64,000 nucleotides of DNA from Streptomyces sp. NBC_00659 (GCF_036226925.1 NZ_CP109031.1:434001-498000); one strand, 5' to 3'. Positions 9,339-18,159 are shown, counted from the stretch's first letter. Numbers and translations are program-made. Notes: generated from the sequence alone by a model not told the origin.

Positions 9339-9407
9339 CGGAAATCCCAGGGAGGCCTGAGAGTTCGCCGGATTCGGGTCAGAACTCACCCTTCCTGTTC
9401 CAACCTT

Positions 9408-9438
9408 ACGGGCCGGTGCGAGCCATGCACCGGCCCGT
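9408..9438 (+). terminator. Perfect 12-bp hairpin after the FG-GAP gene
   Basis: ACGGGCCGGTGC (9408-9419), a 7-base loop, then GCACCGGCCCGT (9427-9438). It sits 70 bases after the stop codon and before the next gene on the same strand. Confidence 0.75.
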
Positions 9439-9543
9439 TGGTCCGTGCGTGTTCATGATCCCCTGACGCTGTCGATCAGCCATGGGTCGGCGTCGGGGCG
9501 CAGGGTTATGGTCGTGGATGCGGTGGTTCCGGGGAGAGGACGA

Positions 9544-10356
9544 GTGGTGCAGACGGCGTTCGACGAGTCCGAGCGGCGGACGTGGACGGGGCGGGCCGAT
9601 GCCTATGCCGCGAGTTTCGCCAAACTCTGCGCGTATCCGGTGCCTGTGCTCCTCGACGCGGCTGGGGTCGCGGAGGGAGTACGGGTCCTCGATGTCGGGG
9701 CGGGCACGGGTACCGTCGCCGCAGCCGCATATGCGCGGGGAGCGAAGGTGACGGCGGCGGATGCCGAACCAGGCATGGTCGCCCGGGCCGCGTCGGCGGT
9801 TCCGGAAGCTGACGTGCGGCTTGCCGCTCTGCCCCGCCTGCCGTTCGCCGACGACGCGTTCGACGCCGTGGTCGGCAACTTCGTCCTCAATCATGTCGGA
9901 CGGCCTCGGGACGCCCTGACGGAGTTGCGAAGGGTGACGCGGCCCGGCGGGCGGATCGCCGTCACCATCTGGGCGCTTCCCCCGGCCGCCGGGCAGGCCC
10001 TGTTGGGCAGAGCTGTCCAGGCGGCAGGTGTCACGCGGCCGGCTCACCTGCCGGTCCTTGCTCCCGAGGACGACTTCCTCCGTACGGAACAGGGCTTCGC
10101 CGCGCTGCTCGGTGAGGCGGGTCTGACAGACGTCGTCTGCGACACCTTGGCCTGGGACCATCGGACGACGGTTGAGGAGTGGTGGAGCGGAGCAGCCGCC
10201 GGAGTGGCGACGATCGGCCAGATCGTGACGAGTCAGAAGCCGGCGGTCATTGCCGCGATCAAAGACCACTTCGAGTCGTCGTGCGCGGAGTTCACGGGTC
10301 CGGGCGGTGTACTGAGTCTGCCGCACGCAGCGCTGATGGCGCATGGCCAGGCTTGA
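9544..10356 (+). CDS. Class I SAM-dependent methyltransferase
   Basis: 270-residue UbiE/Methyltransf_11-type enzyme. The SAM site is VLDVGAGTGTVAAAAYARGA near residue 45. The acidic-loop strand VTAADAEPGMVARA follows, then FADDAFDAVVGNFVLNHV and LRRVTRPGGRIAVTIW (post-motif III). The start chosen is GTG 9544, four bases after GGGGAGAGG (9531-9539); GTG 9547 is equally possible and an upstream ATG at 9508 lacks a ribosome site. Substrate cannot be told; small metabolites are usual for this class. Confidence 0.85.
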   Translation: MVQTAFDESERRTWTGRADAYAASFAKLCAYPVPVLLDAAGVAEGVRVLDVGAGTGTVAAAAYARGAKVTAADAEPGMVARAASAVPEADVRLAALPRLPFADDAFDAVVGNFVLNHVGRPRDALTELRRVTRPGGRIAVTIWALPPAAGQALLGRAVQAAGVTRPAHLPVLAPEDDFLRTEQGFAALLGEAGLTDVVCDTLAWDHRTTVEEWWSGAAAGVATIGQIVTSQKPAVIAAIKDHFESSCAEFTGPGGVLSLPHAALMAHGQA

Positions 10357-10363
10357 CGTTGCC

Positions 10364-10383
10364 CGGCCCGCGTGAACGGGCCG
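10364..10383 (+). terminator. Short hairpin after the methyltransferase gene
   Basis: CGGCCCG (10364-10370), a 6-base loop, CGGGCCG (10377-10383), eight bases after the stop codon. Confidence 0.55.
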
Positions 10384-10528
10384 CACCCATGGGCCTCGAC
10401 CGGTCAGACTGCCCTGCCTCCGCCTTTCGGACCCGACAGCCGGACCGTGCCGGCCACCGACGCCATGCAGCCCAGGACGAAGAACCACGCGCCTGAATCG
10501 AGGAAGGACAGGTCCCCCGCCCTCCGAG

Positions 10529-10609
10529 GCCCATCTCGCCGGCCCCCAGCAAGCCCGCGATGCGGTACCGGCCCACCTGCTGCGGATCGGTCGGTTTCAG
10601 CCCCTCCAT
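10529..10609 (-). pseudogene. Truncated start of a Ser/Thr protein kinase gene
   Basis: An ATG at 10607-10609, preceded by GGGGGAG, opens a frame reading MEGLKPTDPQQVGRYRIAGL, then LGAGEMG. That is the standard N-terminus of Hanks-type (PASTA/PQQ) kinases of Streptomyces, ending inside the glycine-rich ATP loop (usually LLGxGGMGxVY). Homology stops at about 10529 and the frame continues as unrelated sequence. A hydrophobic stretch in another frame (10420-10500, GAWFFVLGCMASVAG) may be the tail of a second lost gene. No kinase activity is possible. Confidence 0.6.
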
Positions 10610-10700
10610 CAGGCTCCCCCTGACTCCCCCGAATCACTGTGCAGGCGCCATTGGAAGCCAGCGGGTCACCGGTGCCCTCACAGGTCACCGTCCTCTGGTC

Positions 10701-13196
10701 TCAGGCCCGCCCATCACGCAGTACGGCGCGAGCGGGAAGGCTGACGGCGAGCAGGCCGAGGCTCACGGCGGCCGCGGCGAACGCCCCGTACACCAGCGGG
10801 GGCACGTACGGGGACTCCCCCGTCAGGCCGCGCATCATCGGGACGAGCGTGGCCGCGGCGATGGCCGTGCCCAGGACCACGCCCGCCACGGCCACCAGCA
10901 GACCCTCCCAGCGGAGCATCCGCATCACCTGGAGCCGGGTGGCGCCCACGAGGCGGAGCATGCCCAGTTCGCTGCGTCGGGCGAGGACGGTCATCACCAG
11001 CGTGTTGGCGGAGGCGACGGCCGCGAAGCCACCGAGGACACCGGCCATCGTGTAGTTGGCCCAGGCGTTGAGCTCGCGCTCGGTGTCCCGCCCGACGGCG
11101 TAGCCGGAAGCGTCGGTGACCTTGCCGAGGGGAGCCAGGGCTCGGGCGTCGCCGCCCCGTACCAGCAGCGTGCTGTCGAAGCCCGATGTGACGTGGGCGA
11201 CCAGAGTGGCCCGGTCCATGGTCACCGTCGCGAGACCGAGGCCGCGGCCGTACACGGCGACGACTTCGGGGCTGACCCTGGTGCCGTCCGGGAGGTGGAG
11301 CGGCAGCCTGTCGCCGATCTCGACCTTCGCCGACGTGGCGAGCGTCCTGTCGATGGCGATCCGGCCTCTTTCGACCCGGTCCAGGCTGCCGCTGAGCACG
11401 TCGAGGTCCTGCACCTTCGCGAGCTGCGCGCCGGAGCCGGAGATGCCCTGGGTCGCCGCGCCCTGGAGCCATCGGTCGCCTCCGGAGCCGACCGGCACGA
11501 GGACCTGCGTGTCGAGCAGGCCCACGGCCACGTCGACACCGGGCACCCGGGCGGCCCGGGTGACCGCGTCGGCGGGCAGTCCGGCCGGATCCGTGACCAC
11601 GTGGTCCGCGGTGACGCCGGCGCGCACCTGCTGCGCGGCGACGTGGCTCTCGCTCGTGTGCATGAAGACGAGCGTCGACGCGAAGGCCACGGCCAGCACG
11701 ATCGGGGTGATCGCGGACGCCAGCCGCCGGGCGTTCGTACGGGAGTTGGCGGCCGCGAGCGAGGCCGCGGCGCTGCCCTCGCGCAGCGCCAGTGAGAACA
11801 GCGTGGCGCACAGTCGCGCCACCGGAGGGCCGAGGAGCGCGACGGCGAGCATGAAGAGCATGACGACGCCGAGAGCGGCGTTGGCGGCGTCGTCCCCGGC
11901 CGAACGGGCGGCGAGGCCGGTGAGGAACCCGCCCCCGGCGAGGGCGCCGACGCCCAGCCCGGTACGGATCACACCGGGCCGCAGGCGCTCCACCGACGCC
12001 TCGGTGAGCGCCTGTCCCGGCTTGATCTTCGAGGGCCCCCGGCCGGCGGCCCAGCCGGCCGCGAGAGCGGTCAGCAGTCCGACGCCGACGGCGACGACGA
12101 GCGGGATGAAGGACACGTGCAGGTCCACGGCCTGCGGGACGGCGCCACGGTCCTTCAGCTGCCCGAACCACCAGTGCGCGAGGCCGACCCCGGGCAGGCA
12201 GCCGACCAGCCCCGCGGCGGGCGCGATGAGCAGCGCCTCGGCGGCGACCGCGCGGCGGATCTGCCGCGGGGTGGCCCCGATGGCGCGCAGCAGCGCGAAT
12301 TCCCGGGCGCGCTGGGCGACGGACAGCGCGACCGTGCCGGCCGCCGTGAAGACGGCGACCACGGCGGCGATCCCGCCGAAGGAGCCGCCGAGGCCGGTGA
12401 GCGTCTCCTTCGCGTACCCGAGGCCGCGCTCCTCCACGGCGCCACGGTCCTCGCCGGTGTACACCTTGGCGCCGGAGCCGGCGAGCGACCTTTTCACGTC
12501 GGCGGCAAGGGCGTGGGTGTCCACTCCGGTCCTCGCCAGTACGGCGATCGCGTCGGCCCTGCCCGGATGCCCGGCGAGGGCTGGGGCTTGCGCGTCGGCG
12601 AACCAGCCGGTGGCGGCCCTGGTCACGTCGCCGGATCCGGCCTTCGCCACTCCGGAGATTCTGAAGTCGGCACGCCCGGTGGCGGTTTCGAGCGCGACCG
12701 TGTCGCCGATGCCGGCCTTCGCGGTCCTCGCGGCCCGGGCGTCGAGCACGACCTCGCCGGTACGGGGCGCGGCCCCGGAGACGAGCGCCGCGCCGGTGAA
12801 GGCGTGCGATCCCCAGCCGTGCCCGGTCAGCGTGCCGTCGCCCTGACGCACCGGGAACGCGAAGTCCGGCACCGCCGCCTTCACGCCGGGCACGCGGGCC
12901 GCCTCGCGCGCCAGGGCGCCGTCCACGCGCGCCGTGTCCGGCAGCGGTGCCGGGGAGTCCGACCGGCTGTCGCCGCTGCCCGTGACCAGGTGGGCGTACT
13001 GGTCGGCCGCCACGACGACCGGCGCCCTCGCGTAGCGCTCCGCCGGTACCGAGGCACGGGCGCCCGTCTCCAGGAGGATTCCGCAGGCGGAGACGATCAG
13101 CGCCGACATCATCAGCGCGATGAACGTGCCCGCGAACGAGGCGGGTTTGAAGCGCACGGCCGCACGGGCGAGGCCGTTGGGAGCGAGGCTCCTCAC
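10701..13196 (-). CDS. ABC transporter permease, FtsX/MacB type, two FtsX domains
   Basis: 831-residue membrane protein with a short N-terminus, TM1 (about residues 20-42) and a large extracytoplasmic domain to about 255. A three-helix FtsX domain (about 265-390) follows, then a central TM pair, a second extracellular part, and a C-terminal FtsX domain with the last helices near 740-825. The motif ALLRAIGATPRQIRRAVAAE and its second copy MLRLVGATRLQVMRMLRWEG are the cytoplasmic coupling helices of this family. Such permeases do not import; they drive peptide or lipoprotein export or signal mechanically. It overlaps the ATPase gene by four bases (ATGA), so the pair is translationally coupled. 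Confidence 0.9.
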   Translation of the reverse strand: MRSLAPNGLARAAVRFKPASFAGTFIALMMSALIVSACGILLETGARASVPAERYARAPVVVAADQYAHLVTGSGDSRSDSPAPLPDTARVDGALAREAARVPGVKAAVPDFAFPVRQGDGTLTGHGWGSHAFTGAALVSGAAPRTGEVVLDARAARTAKAGIGDTVALETATGRADFRISGVAKAGSGDVTRAATGWFADAQAPALAGHPGRADAIAVLARTGVDTHALAADVKRSLAGSGAKVYTGEDRGAVEERGLGYAKETLTGLGGSFGGIAAVVAVFTAAGTVALSVAQRAREFALLRAIGATPRQIRRAVAAEALLIAPAAGLVGCLPGVGLAHWWFGQLKDRGAVPQAVDLHVSFIPLVVAVGVGLLTALAAGWAAGRGPSKIKPGQALTEASVERLRPGVIRTGLGVGALAGGGFLTGLAARSAGDDAANAALGVVMLFMLAVALLGPPVARLCATLFSLALREGSAAASLAAANSRTNARRLASAITPIVLAVAFASTLVFMHTSESHVAAQQVRAGVTADHVVTDPAGLPADAVTRAARVPGVDVAVGLLDTQVLVPVGSGGDRWLQGAATQGISGSGAQLAKVQDLDVLSGSLDRVERGRIAIDRTLATSAKVEIGDRLPLHLPDGTRVSPEVVAVYGRGLGLATVTMDRATLVAHVTSGFDSTLLVRGGDARALAPLGKVTDASGYAVGRDTERELNAWANYTMAGVLGGFAAVASANTLVMTVLARRSELGMLRLVGATRLQVMRMLRWEGLLVAVAGVVLGTAIAAATLVPMMRGLTGESPYVPPLVYGAFAAAAVSLGLLAVSLPARAVLRDGRA

Positions 13197-14008
13197 GCCG
13201 CGGCCCTCGCCATCGCGCCCGTCCGGGAGGTCAGGGCGGCCATCCGCGCCGCGATTTGCTCCGGCGAGCCACGGTCGAGGCCGCCGGCGAAGACACCGTC
13301 CACGAGGAACAGCACGCGGTCGGCCCAGGCGGCCGCGGCGGGGTCGTGGGTGACCATGACGACGGTGGCGCCGAGGGTGTCCACGGCGTGCCGGAGCAGG
13401 CCGAGGACCTCGGCGGCCGTGGTGGAGTCCAGGGCGCCGGTGGGCTCGTCGGCGAAGATCACGTCTGGGCGGGCGACGAGCGCGCGGGCGATGGCGACGC
13501 GCTGCTGCTGGCCGCCGGAGAGCTGGCCGGGCCGACGCCCGGCCTTGTCGGCGAGCCCGACCTGCGCCAGCATCTGGGCGGCGCGGCGGCGGTCCCGGCG
13601 CTGTCCGGCCAGACGCATCGGGAGCAGCACGTTCTCCTCGACGGTGAGGGACGGCAGCAGGTTGAAAGCCTGGAAGACGAAGCCGAGGCGGCTGCGGCGC
13701 AGTTCGGTGAGCTGGTTCTCACGCATACGGGTGATCTCCGTGCCGCCGAGGCGCACGGACCCGGCCGACGGCCGGTCGAGGCCGGCGGCGCACTGGAGGA
13801 ACGTGGACTTGCCGGAGCCGGACGGGCCCATGACCGCGGTGAAGGTACCGCGGGACAGGACGAGATCGACGCCGTCGAGGGCGTGCACGGCGCTCTTGCC
13901 GCGGCCGTACTGCCGCCGGACGCCGCACAGTTCGACAGCGGGACCGGACGTGCCCTGAGGCTCCGGCTGGTCGTCCGTCTTCCGGCGCCTGTTCCCGCGC
14001 AGCCTCAA
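13193..14008 (-). CDS. ABC transporter ATP-binding protein, MacB/LolD type
   Basis: 271-residue ATPase. Walker A MGPSGSGKSTFLQ near residue 62, signature LSGGQQQRVAIARAL near 163, Walker B VIFADEPTGALD and H-loop VTHDP. This is the MacB/LolD/FtsE class that pairs with FtsX-type permeases, here the adjoining gene. In Streptomyces such pairs often export antimicrobial peptides or confer resistance to them, and are often next to a two-component system; none is present here. It is first in a two-gene unit. Confidence 0.92.
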   Translation of the reverse strand: MRLRGNRRRKTDDQPEPQGTSGPAVELCGVRRQYGRGKSAVHALDGVDLVLSRGTFTAVMGPSGSGKSTFLQCAAGLDRPSAGSVRLGGTEITRMRENQLTELRRSRLGFVFQAFNLLPSLTVEENVLLPMRLAGQRRDRRRAAQMLAQVGLADKAGRRPGQLSGGQQQRVAIARALVARPDVIFADEPTGALDSTTAAEVLGLLRHAVDTLGATVVMVTHDPAAAAWADRVLFLVDGVFAGGLDRGSPEQIAARMAALTSRTGAMARAAA

Positions 14009-14277
14009 AGTTCCGCCCTCTCACGATCTTCGCGTAGCGATACCTCGAAGCTACGGATCGCGGTCACGGCGGACCATGGCGGCTGCTGGCGGATCGGGGG
14101 TGGGGTTAACCCGAAGCCGGGTGACGACGCGGCTGCTGCCGTACACCTGGGCGTCGGACCGACAGGGCGCACCCGTCCCGCCGGAACCGCCGACGGGCGG
14201 GACTGCGGGGGTCACGGCTTGCGGGCCGCTTCGCCGCCGGGGCCCGCCTCGCCGTAGAGGCCCACTTCCTGACGCCG

Positions 14278-15096
14278 TCAGGCCTTGCGGGCCATCCCGG
14301 CGGCGATGAGGTGTTCCCAGACGGTGAGTTCCCGCTCCCCGCCGTCGCCCCACGGCTTGCCGACCTCTGCGGGGCGCCACAGGGAGGCGGGGACGACTCC
14401 CGGATCAAGGATCTGCAGACCGTCCAGCAGGGAGGCTATCTCCTCGTCGGTGCGCCAGCGGCCGCGGCCGAACGTCTGCTGGAGGACCTTCTCCGCCTCG
14501 GCCGTCTCCGGGTTGTTGCCGGAACGGAAGTGGCTGACGAAGAAGTAGCTTCCGGAGGGCACGCGGTCGCGCCAGTAGCGGACGATCGCGGCAGGGTCCT
14601 CCTCGTCGTTGACGTGGTGGAGGATGGCACTGAACACGACGGCGACCGGGCGTTCGAAGTCGATCATTTCCCGGGTCTCGGGGTGGTTGTAGACGGCCTC
14701 GGGGTCACGGACATCGGCCTCGATGACCCGGGTCCGGTCGTTCTCCTCCAGCAAGGCCCGCCCATGGACGAGCACTTGAGGGTCGATGTCGACGTACACC
14801 ACGCGGGACTCCGGGGTATGGCGTTGCGCCACCTGGTGCACGTTGTCGGCGGTCGGCAGACCACTGCCCAGGTCGATGAACTGGGTCACGTCGGTGGTCG
14901 TCGCTATCTCCGCGATGGCCCGGGTCAACGCGGAGCGGTTGGCGAAGGCGATCGCGACCGAGCCGGGAAGGTCGCGTTTGAACACGTCGCCGATCTCCCG
15001 GTCCACGGCGTAGTTGTCCTTGCCGCCCAGCAGATAGTCGTAAACACGCGCGATACTGGGCTTGGTTGCGTCGATCGAGGTGCCTTCGCTCGTCAT
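14278..15096 (-). CDS. SAM-dependent methyltransferase, PF04672 (DUF574) family
   Basis: 272 residues. The family hallmark opening ATKPSIARVYDYLLGGKDNY is followed by IDLGSGLPTADNVHQVAQRH, the SAM-binding segment. Also seen: VVYVDIDPQVLVHGRALL and VVFSAILHHVNDEEDP. The family is abundant in actinomycetes and its substrates are mostly unknown. The start is the ATG at 15094-15096, with GGGGAGG upstream; the longer open frame has no ribosome site and is Pro/Arg-rich. Likely monocistronic. Confidence 0.88.
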   Translation of the reverse strand: MTSEGTSIDATKPSIARVYDYLLGGKDNYAVDREIGDVFKRDLPGSVAIAFANRSALTRAIAEIATTTDVTQFIDLGSGLPTADNVHQVAQRHTPESRVVYVDIDPQVLVHGRALLEENDRTRVIEADVRDPEAVYNHPETREMIDFERPVAVVFSAILHHVNDEEDPAAIVRYWRDRVPSGSYFFVSHFRSGNNPETAEAEKVLQQTFGRGRWRTDEEIASLLDGLQILDPGVVPASLWRPAEVGKPWGDGGERELTVWEHLIAAGMARKA

Positions 15097-15184
15097 GACG
15101 ACCATCCTCCCCTGCGCGAGATCCCGCTGCCCAGCACTTCGGACGATCGAACCGGCCGCGGGGTCTGGCATCTTGTGCTTCTCT

Positions 15185-16021
15185 TCAGCCCGGGTACGAG
15201 ATCGAGCCCAGCGGCGGACAGGGGCTGAGCGCGGTGCCGACGCCGGGGCGTTCGACGAAGGCCCGTGCAACGGCGGCTTGTCGGCGCTGGGATTCCAGCT
15301 CGTCGGCCCGCCAGGCATCGCGCCTGGCGCGCGAGTAGTCCCACGAGTCGTCGATGACACTCAGGCTGATGTTGCCGGAGCTGCGCTGGATGTCCGCGTT
15401 CGTGGCGGCCTGTTGGAGCGAGGTCTGGGCCGCGGCGAGATCGATGCGGGTGATCAGGACGCCGGCGGTGTTCGGTGTGCGGGTCGGGAGGGGAGCCTGG
15501 GGCAACAGCGACACCCCGACGTCGTGGCGGCCGATGTTGTCGATGCTCGCCCTCTGGGCGTCTCGTGACATGACCTGCATCTCCTGATGCAGCCAGAAGA
15601 ACTCGTCGAGGTCGGCAGGTGTGACGCGCATCCGCTGGTACACGGCGCGGAAGTGGGGATCGTTGTGCAGCGGTTGCAGAGCGGGCATGTGGAGCGCCAC
15701 GCAGTCGTTGTAGCCCGCTGTCACCGCCACGTCGAGGTGGGAGAGCGCCTGCCCTGTCTGTCCCCGCGCGACGGCCAGGCCGGCGAGCCCGGCGTTGCCC
15801 GCGGCGACGAGCCAGGTGCCGTCGGGGCCGAGCGCCGCGGCGCGCGCGACGACGTCGTGGAAGCCCGCGGTGACGTCGACCTGCTGGGGGACACCGAGGA
15901 ACGTACGCGCGAGCGAGGAGAGGACGCTCTGTCCCGGAACCACCGCGGCGGCAGCGTTGGCCATGTTTGCCACCAGCAGTTCGTGAACACGTGCGGCCAG
16001 TGAGTTGACCGTGTCGACCAT
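15185..16021 (-). CDS. Protein of unknown function with a TPR-like segment
   Basis: 278 residues starting MVDTVNSLAARVHELL at an ATG preceded by GAGGAAATCC. Residues about 60-130 resemble the sequential-load part of TPR proteins (GQTGQALSHLDVAVTAGYND, HNDPHFRAVYQRM). The second half is charged, with a helix that could coil (RIDLAAAQTSLQQAATNADI) and an Arg/Asp-rich segment DSWDYSRARRDAWRADELES. No signal peptide, membrane segment or catalytic motif. Not recognised as a named family. No partner gene is obvious. Confidence 0.65.
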   Translation of the reverse strand: MVDTVNSLAARVHELLVANMANAAAAVVPGQSVLSSLARTFLGVPQQVDVTAGFHDVVARAAALGPDGTWLVAAGNAGLAGLAVARGQTGQALSHLDVAVTAGYNDCVALHMPALQPLHNDPHFRAVYQRMRVTPADLDEFFWLHQEMQVMSRDAQRASIDNIGRHDVGVSLLPQAPLPTRTPNTAGVLITRIDLAAAQTSLQQAATNADIQRSSGNISLSVIDDSWDYSRARRDAWRADELESQRRQAAVARAFVERPGVGTALSPCPPLGSISYPG

Positions 16022-16205
16022 GGATTTCCTCGGATCTCGGTGCTGAACAGTGCCTGCACGGAATTCTTTCCAGGGGACGAACCGGGGAAGATCAAAACGG
16101 CCGAATCCGGGATCGCACGAGCCGCCCGGTGGTAGGCCGCCGAGGCCGAGGGCCCCGGGATCAAACCGTTGGCCTGCCACGAGCCGCTCCGGCGAGAATG
16201 GGCGG

Positions 16206-16354
16206 ATGATCGCCGCCTCGCCCGGAGGACCCGTCGAGCCTCCACGGATCGTCACCGAGCTCGCGGCGGGTTGGTCGGCACGGGCCGTATGGGAGAACGA
16301 GCTCGGCGGACTGACGTTCCGGATCAGCTCCGGTGACACGCAACGGTTTGTGAA
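16206..16354 (+). pseudogene. 5' fragment of an aminoglycoside phosphotransferase gene (APH(3')-like)
   Basis: The frame from ATG 16206 reads IVTELAAGWSARAVWENELG, then GLTFRISSGDTQRFV. That matches the start of Streptomyces APH(3')-type kinases, which phosphorylate kanamycin/neomycin-type drugs. It stops at the right end of the TnpB element, where TGA appears two codons after FV (family: FVKW). A matching 3' fragment lies at 17928-18044. About 180 internal codons, including the catalytic HGD-type loop, are missing, so it is non-functional. Confidence 0.7.
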
Positions 16355-16500
16355 TTGACATCCTCCCCCTCTTAAACGAGGGGGATTCCAACCCGGCTGG
16401 GTTGAGGTTCACGGACGCTCGACCGCTGTTCGGGCGGTGTCGTCCCTCCGGCACCGGCTGTTCGCCGGGGGCGGGGGATCCCGCCCTGTCCTGCCGCGAC
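16355..16500 (-). ncRNA. Probable omega/reRNA at the right end of the TnpB element
   Basis: In IS200/IS605 elements the 3' end of the tnpB transcript plus the right end forms the guide RNA of TnpB. Here the tnpB stop codon lies inside the right-end hairpin (loop 16372-16377), and the RNA would run out into the aph fragment. The first guide bases would be TTCACAAACCGTTGCG, complementary to the aph coding strand. The 5' boundary is a guess. Confidence 0.4.
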
Positions 16501-17661
16501 GTTGACTGCTGCGTTGGTATCGGCGTTGCAGGCGAAGCCGCAGAAGGAGCAGACGAACTCGGCTTGGCTCTTGCGCGAGTTCTTGTCGATCCAACCGCAG
16601 ACACTGCAGCGCAGACTGGTGTAGGGGGCGGGGACGTCTTCGACCCGGCCCGGGGCCTTGTGCCCGGTGCGCCGGCGGAGCAGGCCCCAGCCCCGGGCCA
16701 GGATCGCCCGGTTCAGCCCGGCCTTCTGCCTGACCTGCCTGCCGGGCTGCTCGGTGGTTCCCCTGGCCGAGCGGGTCATGTTCTTGATGTTCAGCTTCTC
16801 GAACCGCACCAGGCCGTAGGTGCGGGCCAGCATCGTCGAGGTCTTCTCGCACCAGTCCTTGCGCCGGTCGGCCTCACGCGCTTTGAGCCTGGCCACCTTG
16901 GCGTACTCGGCGCTCTTCTGCTCGCTTTCCTTCGGGGCACGTGCGGCACGTCGCTGGTGTTTACGGACCTGCGCGCGTTCCTTCACGGTGAGCTGCGGGC
17001 AGTTCAGCATCCGCCCATCCGAGAGGGCGGCCGTATTTTTCACGCCCCGGTCGATACCGATGACCTCTCCGGTGCCGGGTGCGGCGAGCGGTGCGGGGAT
17101 GACCGCGAAGGCGATGTGCCACCGGCCGTTGCGCAAGGTGACACGGAACGTCTTCGCGGCGGGCAGCGCGGTCCGGGTAAGGCGGAAGCGGACCCAGCCG
17201 CAGCCGGGCACCTTCACCCGCGCCCACCGGCGGTTCAGCTTCTGCACCACCACCAAGCGGCCCATGACCTGCCTGCCGGTCTTCGCGTTCAGCTTCGGTG
17301 AACCGTCCTCGGCCAACTCCGGGACGCGGTCGGTGCCGATGACACGAAAGCCCTCATGCACGAACTTCTTGCGCCAGGTCGGCTCACCGAACCCGGACGT
17401 GAAGCGGGCATTCTTCGCTGTGGTGAAGTCCTTCAGGGCCTGTTGCTGCACGTCCGCGTTCCCCATGCCGAGCCACTCGTTGTCGCGCCGGGCCTCGGTG
17501 AGCTGGCGGCACTGCCCGGCGAAACCCGGCGCTGACCTGCGGCCCGGGCGCCAGTGCGCATGCTGTTCGACCGCCAGGTTCCACACGTACCGGGCGTGCG
17601 CGCAGTGCAGCAACATCTGCTGCTCCTGCGCGCACGTGGGGTACATACGGAACCTTGCCAT
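16372..17661 (-). CDS. tnpB: TnpB, RNA-guided nuclease of an IS200/IS605-type element
   Basis: 429-residue RuvC-like nuclease, ancestor type of Cas12. Seen in order: N-terminal RFRMYPTCAQEQQML, central beta domain, RuvC I GIDRGVKNTAALSDG, RuvC II Glu in VRFEKLNIKNM, zinc finger CSVCG...CSFCG, and RuvC III Asp in CNADTNAAVN. All three acidic residues and four cysteines are kept, so it may still cut DNA. The start is ATG 17661, which gives the normal family N-terminus; ATG 17691 would add ten residues. It ends within the right-end hairpin, as usual for the family. The flanks are the two halves of a broken aph gene. Confidence 0.9.
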   Translation of the reverse strand: MARFRMYPTCAQEQQMLLHCAHARYVWNLAVEQHAHWRPGRRSAPGFAGQCRQLTEARRDNEWLGMGNADVQQQALKDFTTAKNARFTSGFGEPTWRKKFVHEGFRVIGTDRVPELAEDGSPKLNAKTGRQVMGRLVVVQKLNRRWARVKVPGCGWVRFRLTRTALPAAKTFRVTLRNGRWHIAFAVIPAPLAAPGTGEVIGIDRGVKNTAALSDGRMLNCPQLTVKERAQVRKHQRRAARAPKESEQKSAEYAKVARLKAREADRRKDWCEKTSTMLARTYGLVRFEKLNIKNMTRSARGTTEQPGRQVRQKAGLNRAILARGWGLLRRRTGHKAPGRVEDVPAPYTSLRCSVCGWIDKNSRKSQAEFVCSFCGFACNADTNAAVNVAAGQGGIPRPRRTAGAGGTTPPEQRSSVREPQPSRVGIPLV

Positions 17662-17927
17662 GCCGTCACTGTAATAGCGCAATAACGCCATAACGGAGGA
17701 ATGTTCAAATTCACGCTTCGCATCCCGAAGAACCCCACGCCCGGCTCACCGCTCAACCGGCCGCCGACCGGCGGCCCCCTCGACGCCGAGATCCTGCACC
17801 TGCTCGATATCGCCCTCGACACCGTCAGGGCGACGACGAATCGCCCTGACAGCGATTCCTCTGCCCCTGCCCTGCTCCACAGGGACTCGCATTCACCCCC
17901 GGCCCGAAGGCCAGGGCACCCTGCAAG

Positions 17928-18044
17928 GAAACGCAGTGGAACTACGGTCCGGGATGGGAGGAACCGCTGCTCGAAGCCTACGGGGTCGAGCCGGACCGGA
18001 AACGGATCATGTACTACCGGCTGTTGTGGGAACTCTCGGACTGA
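17928..18044 (+). pseudogene. 3' fragment of the same aminoglycoside phosphotransferase gene
   Basis: The frame ending at TGA 18042-18044 reads TQWNYGPGWEEPLLEAYGVE, then PDRKRIMYYRLLWELSD. This is the C-terminal helix region of APH(3') enzymes (WNYGPGW...LLxAYGV...YYRLLWDL). It is on the same strand as the 5' fragment at 16206-16354. The segment 17701-17927 between the tnpB start and this fragment matches neither aph nor anything else I recognise. Confidence 0.65.
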
Positions 18045-18159
18045 GCGGTGCGTCCGGACCGACCGATTGATGATCCGTCGTACCGGGCAGGGGTGGGATT
18101 CGGCGGTGAGTCCGCAGGTGATGAGGTCGACCACCGCGATCTCATACCCCCCATGACAC

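Larger units (their letters stand above)
16355..17700 (-). mobile_element. IS200/IS605-type (TnpB-only, IS1341-like) element
   Basis: The right end is set by host sequence: the aph frame breaks at 16354/16355, where the minus strand ends GAGGATGTCAA. Inside it lies the stem CCCCCTC/GAGGGGG at 16365-16371 and 16378-16384. No TnpA (Y1 transposase) gene is present, so movement would need one in trans. The left end is not clear. It lies upstream of tnpB, somewhere from 17662 to about 17925, because aph coding resumes only at about 17928. No terminal inverted repeats, as expected for this class. Confidence 0.65.

Noticed and set aside
17701..18156. Plus-strand frame starting FKFTLRIPKNPTPGSPLN
   Set aside because: Lies in the left flank of the TnpB element and runs through the aph 3' fragment in another frame. 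No family match or ribosome site that I trust, so not called a gene.
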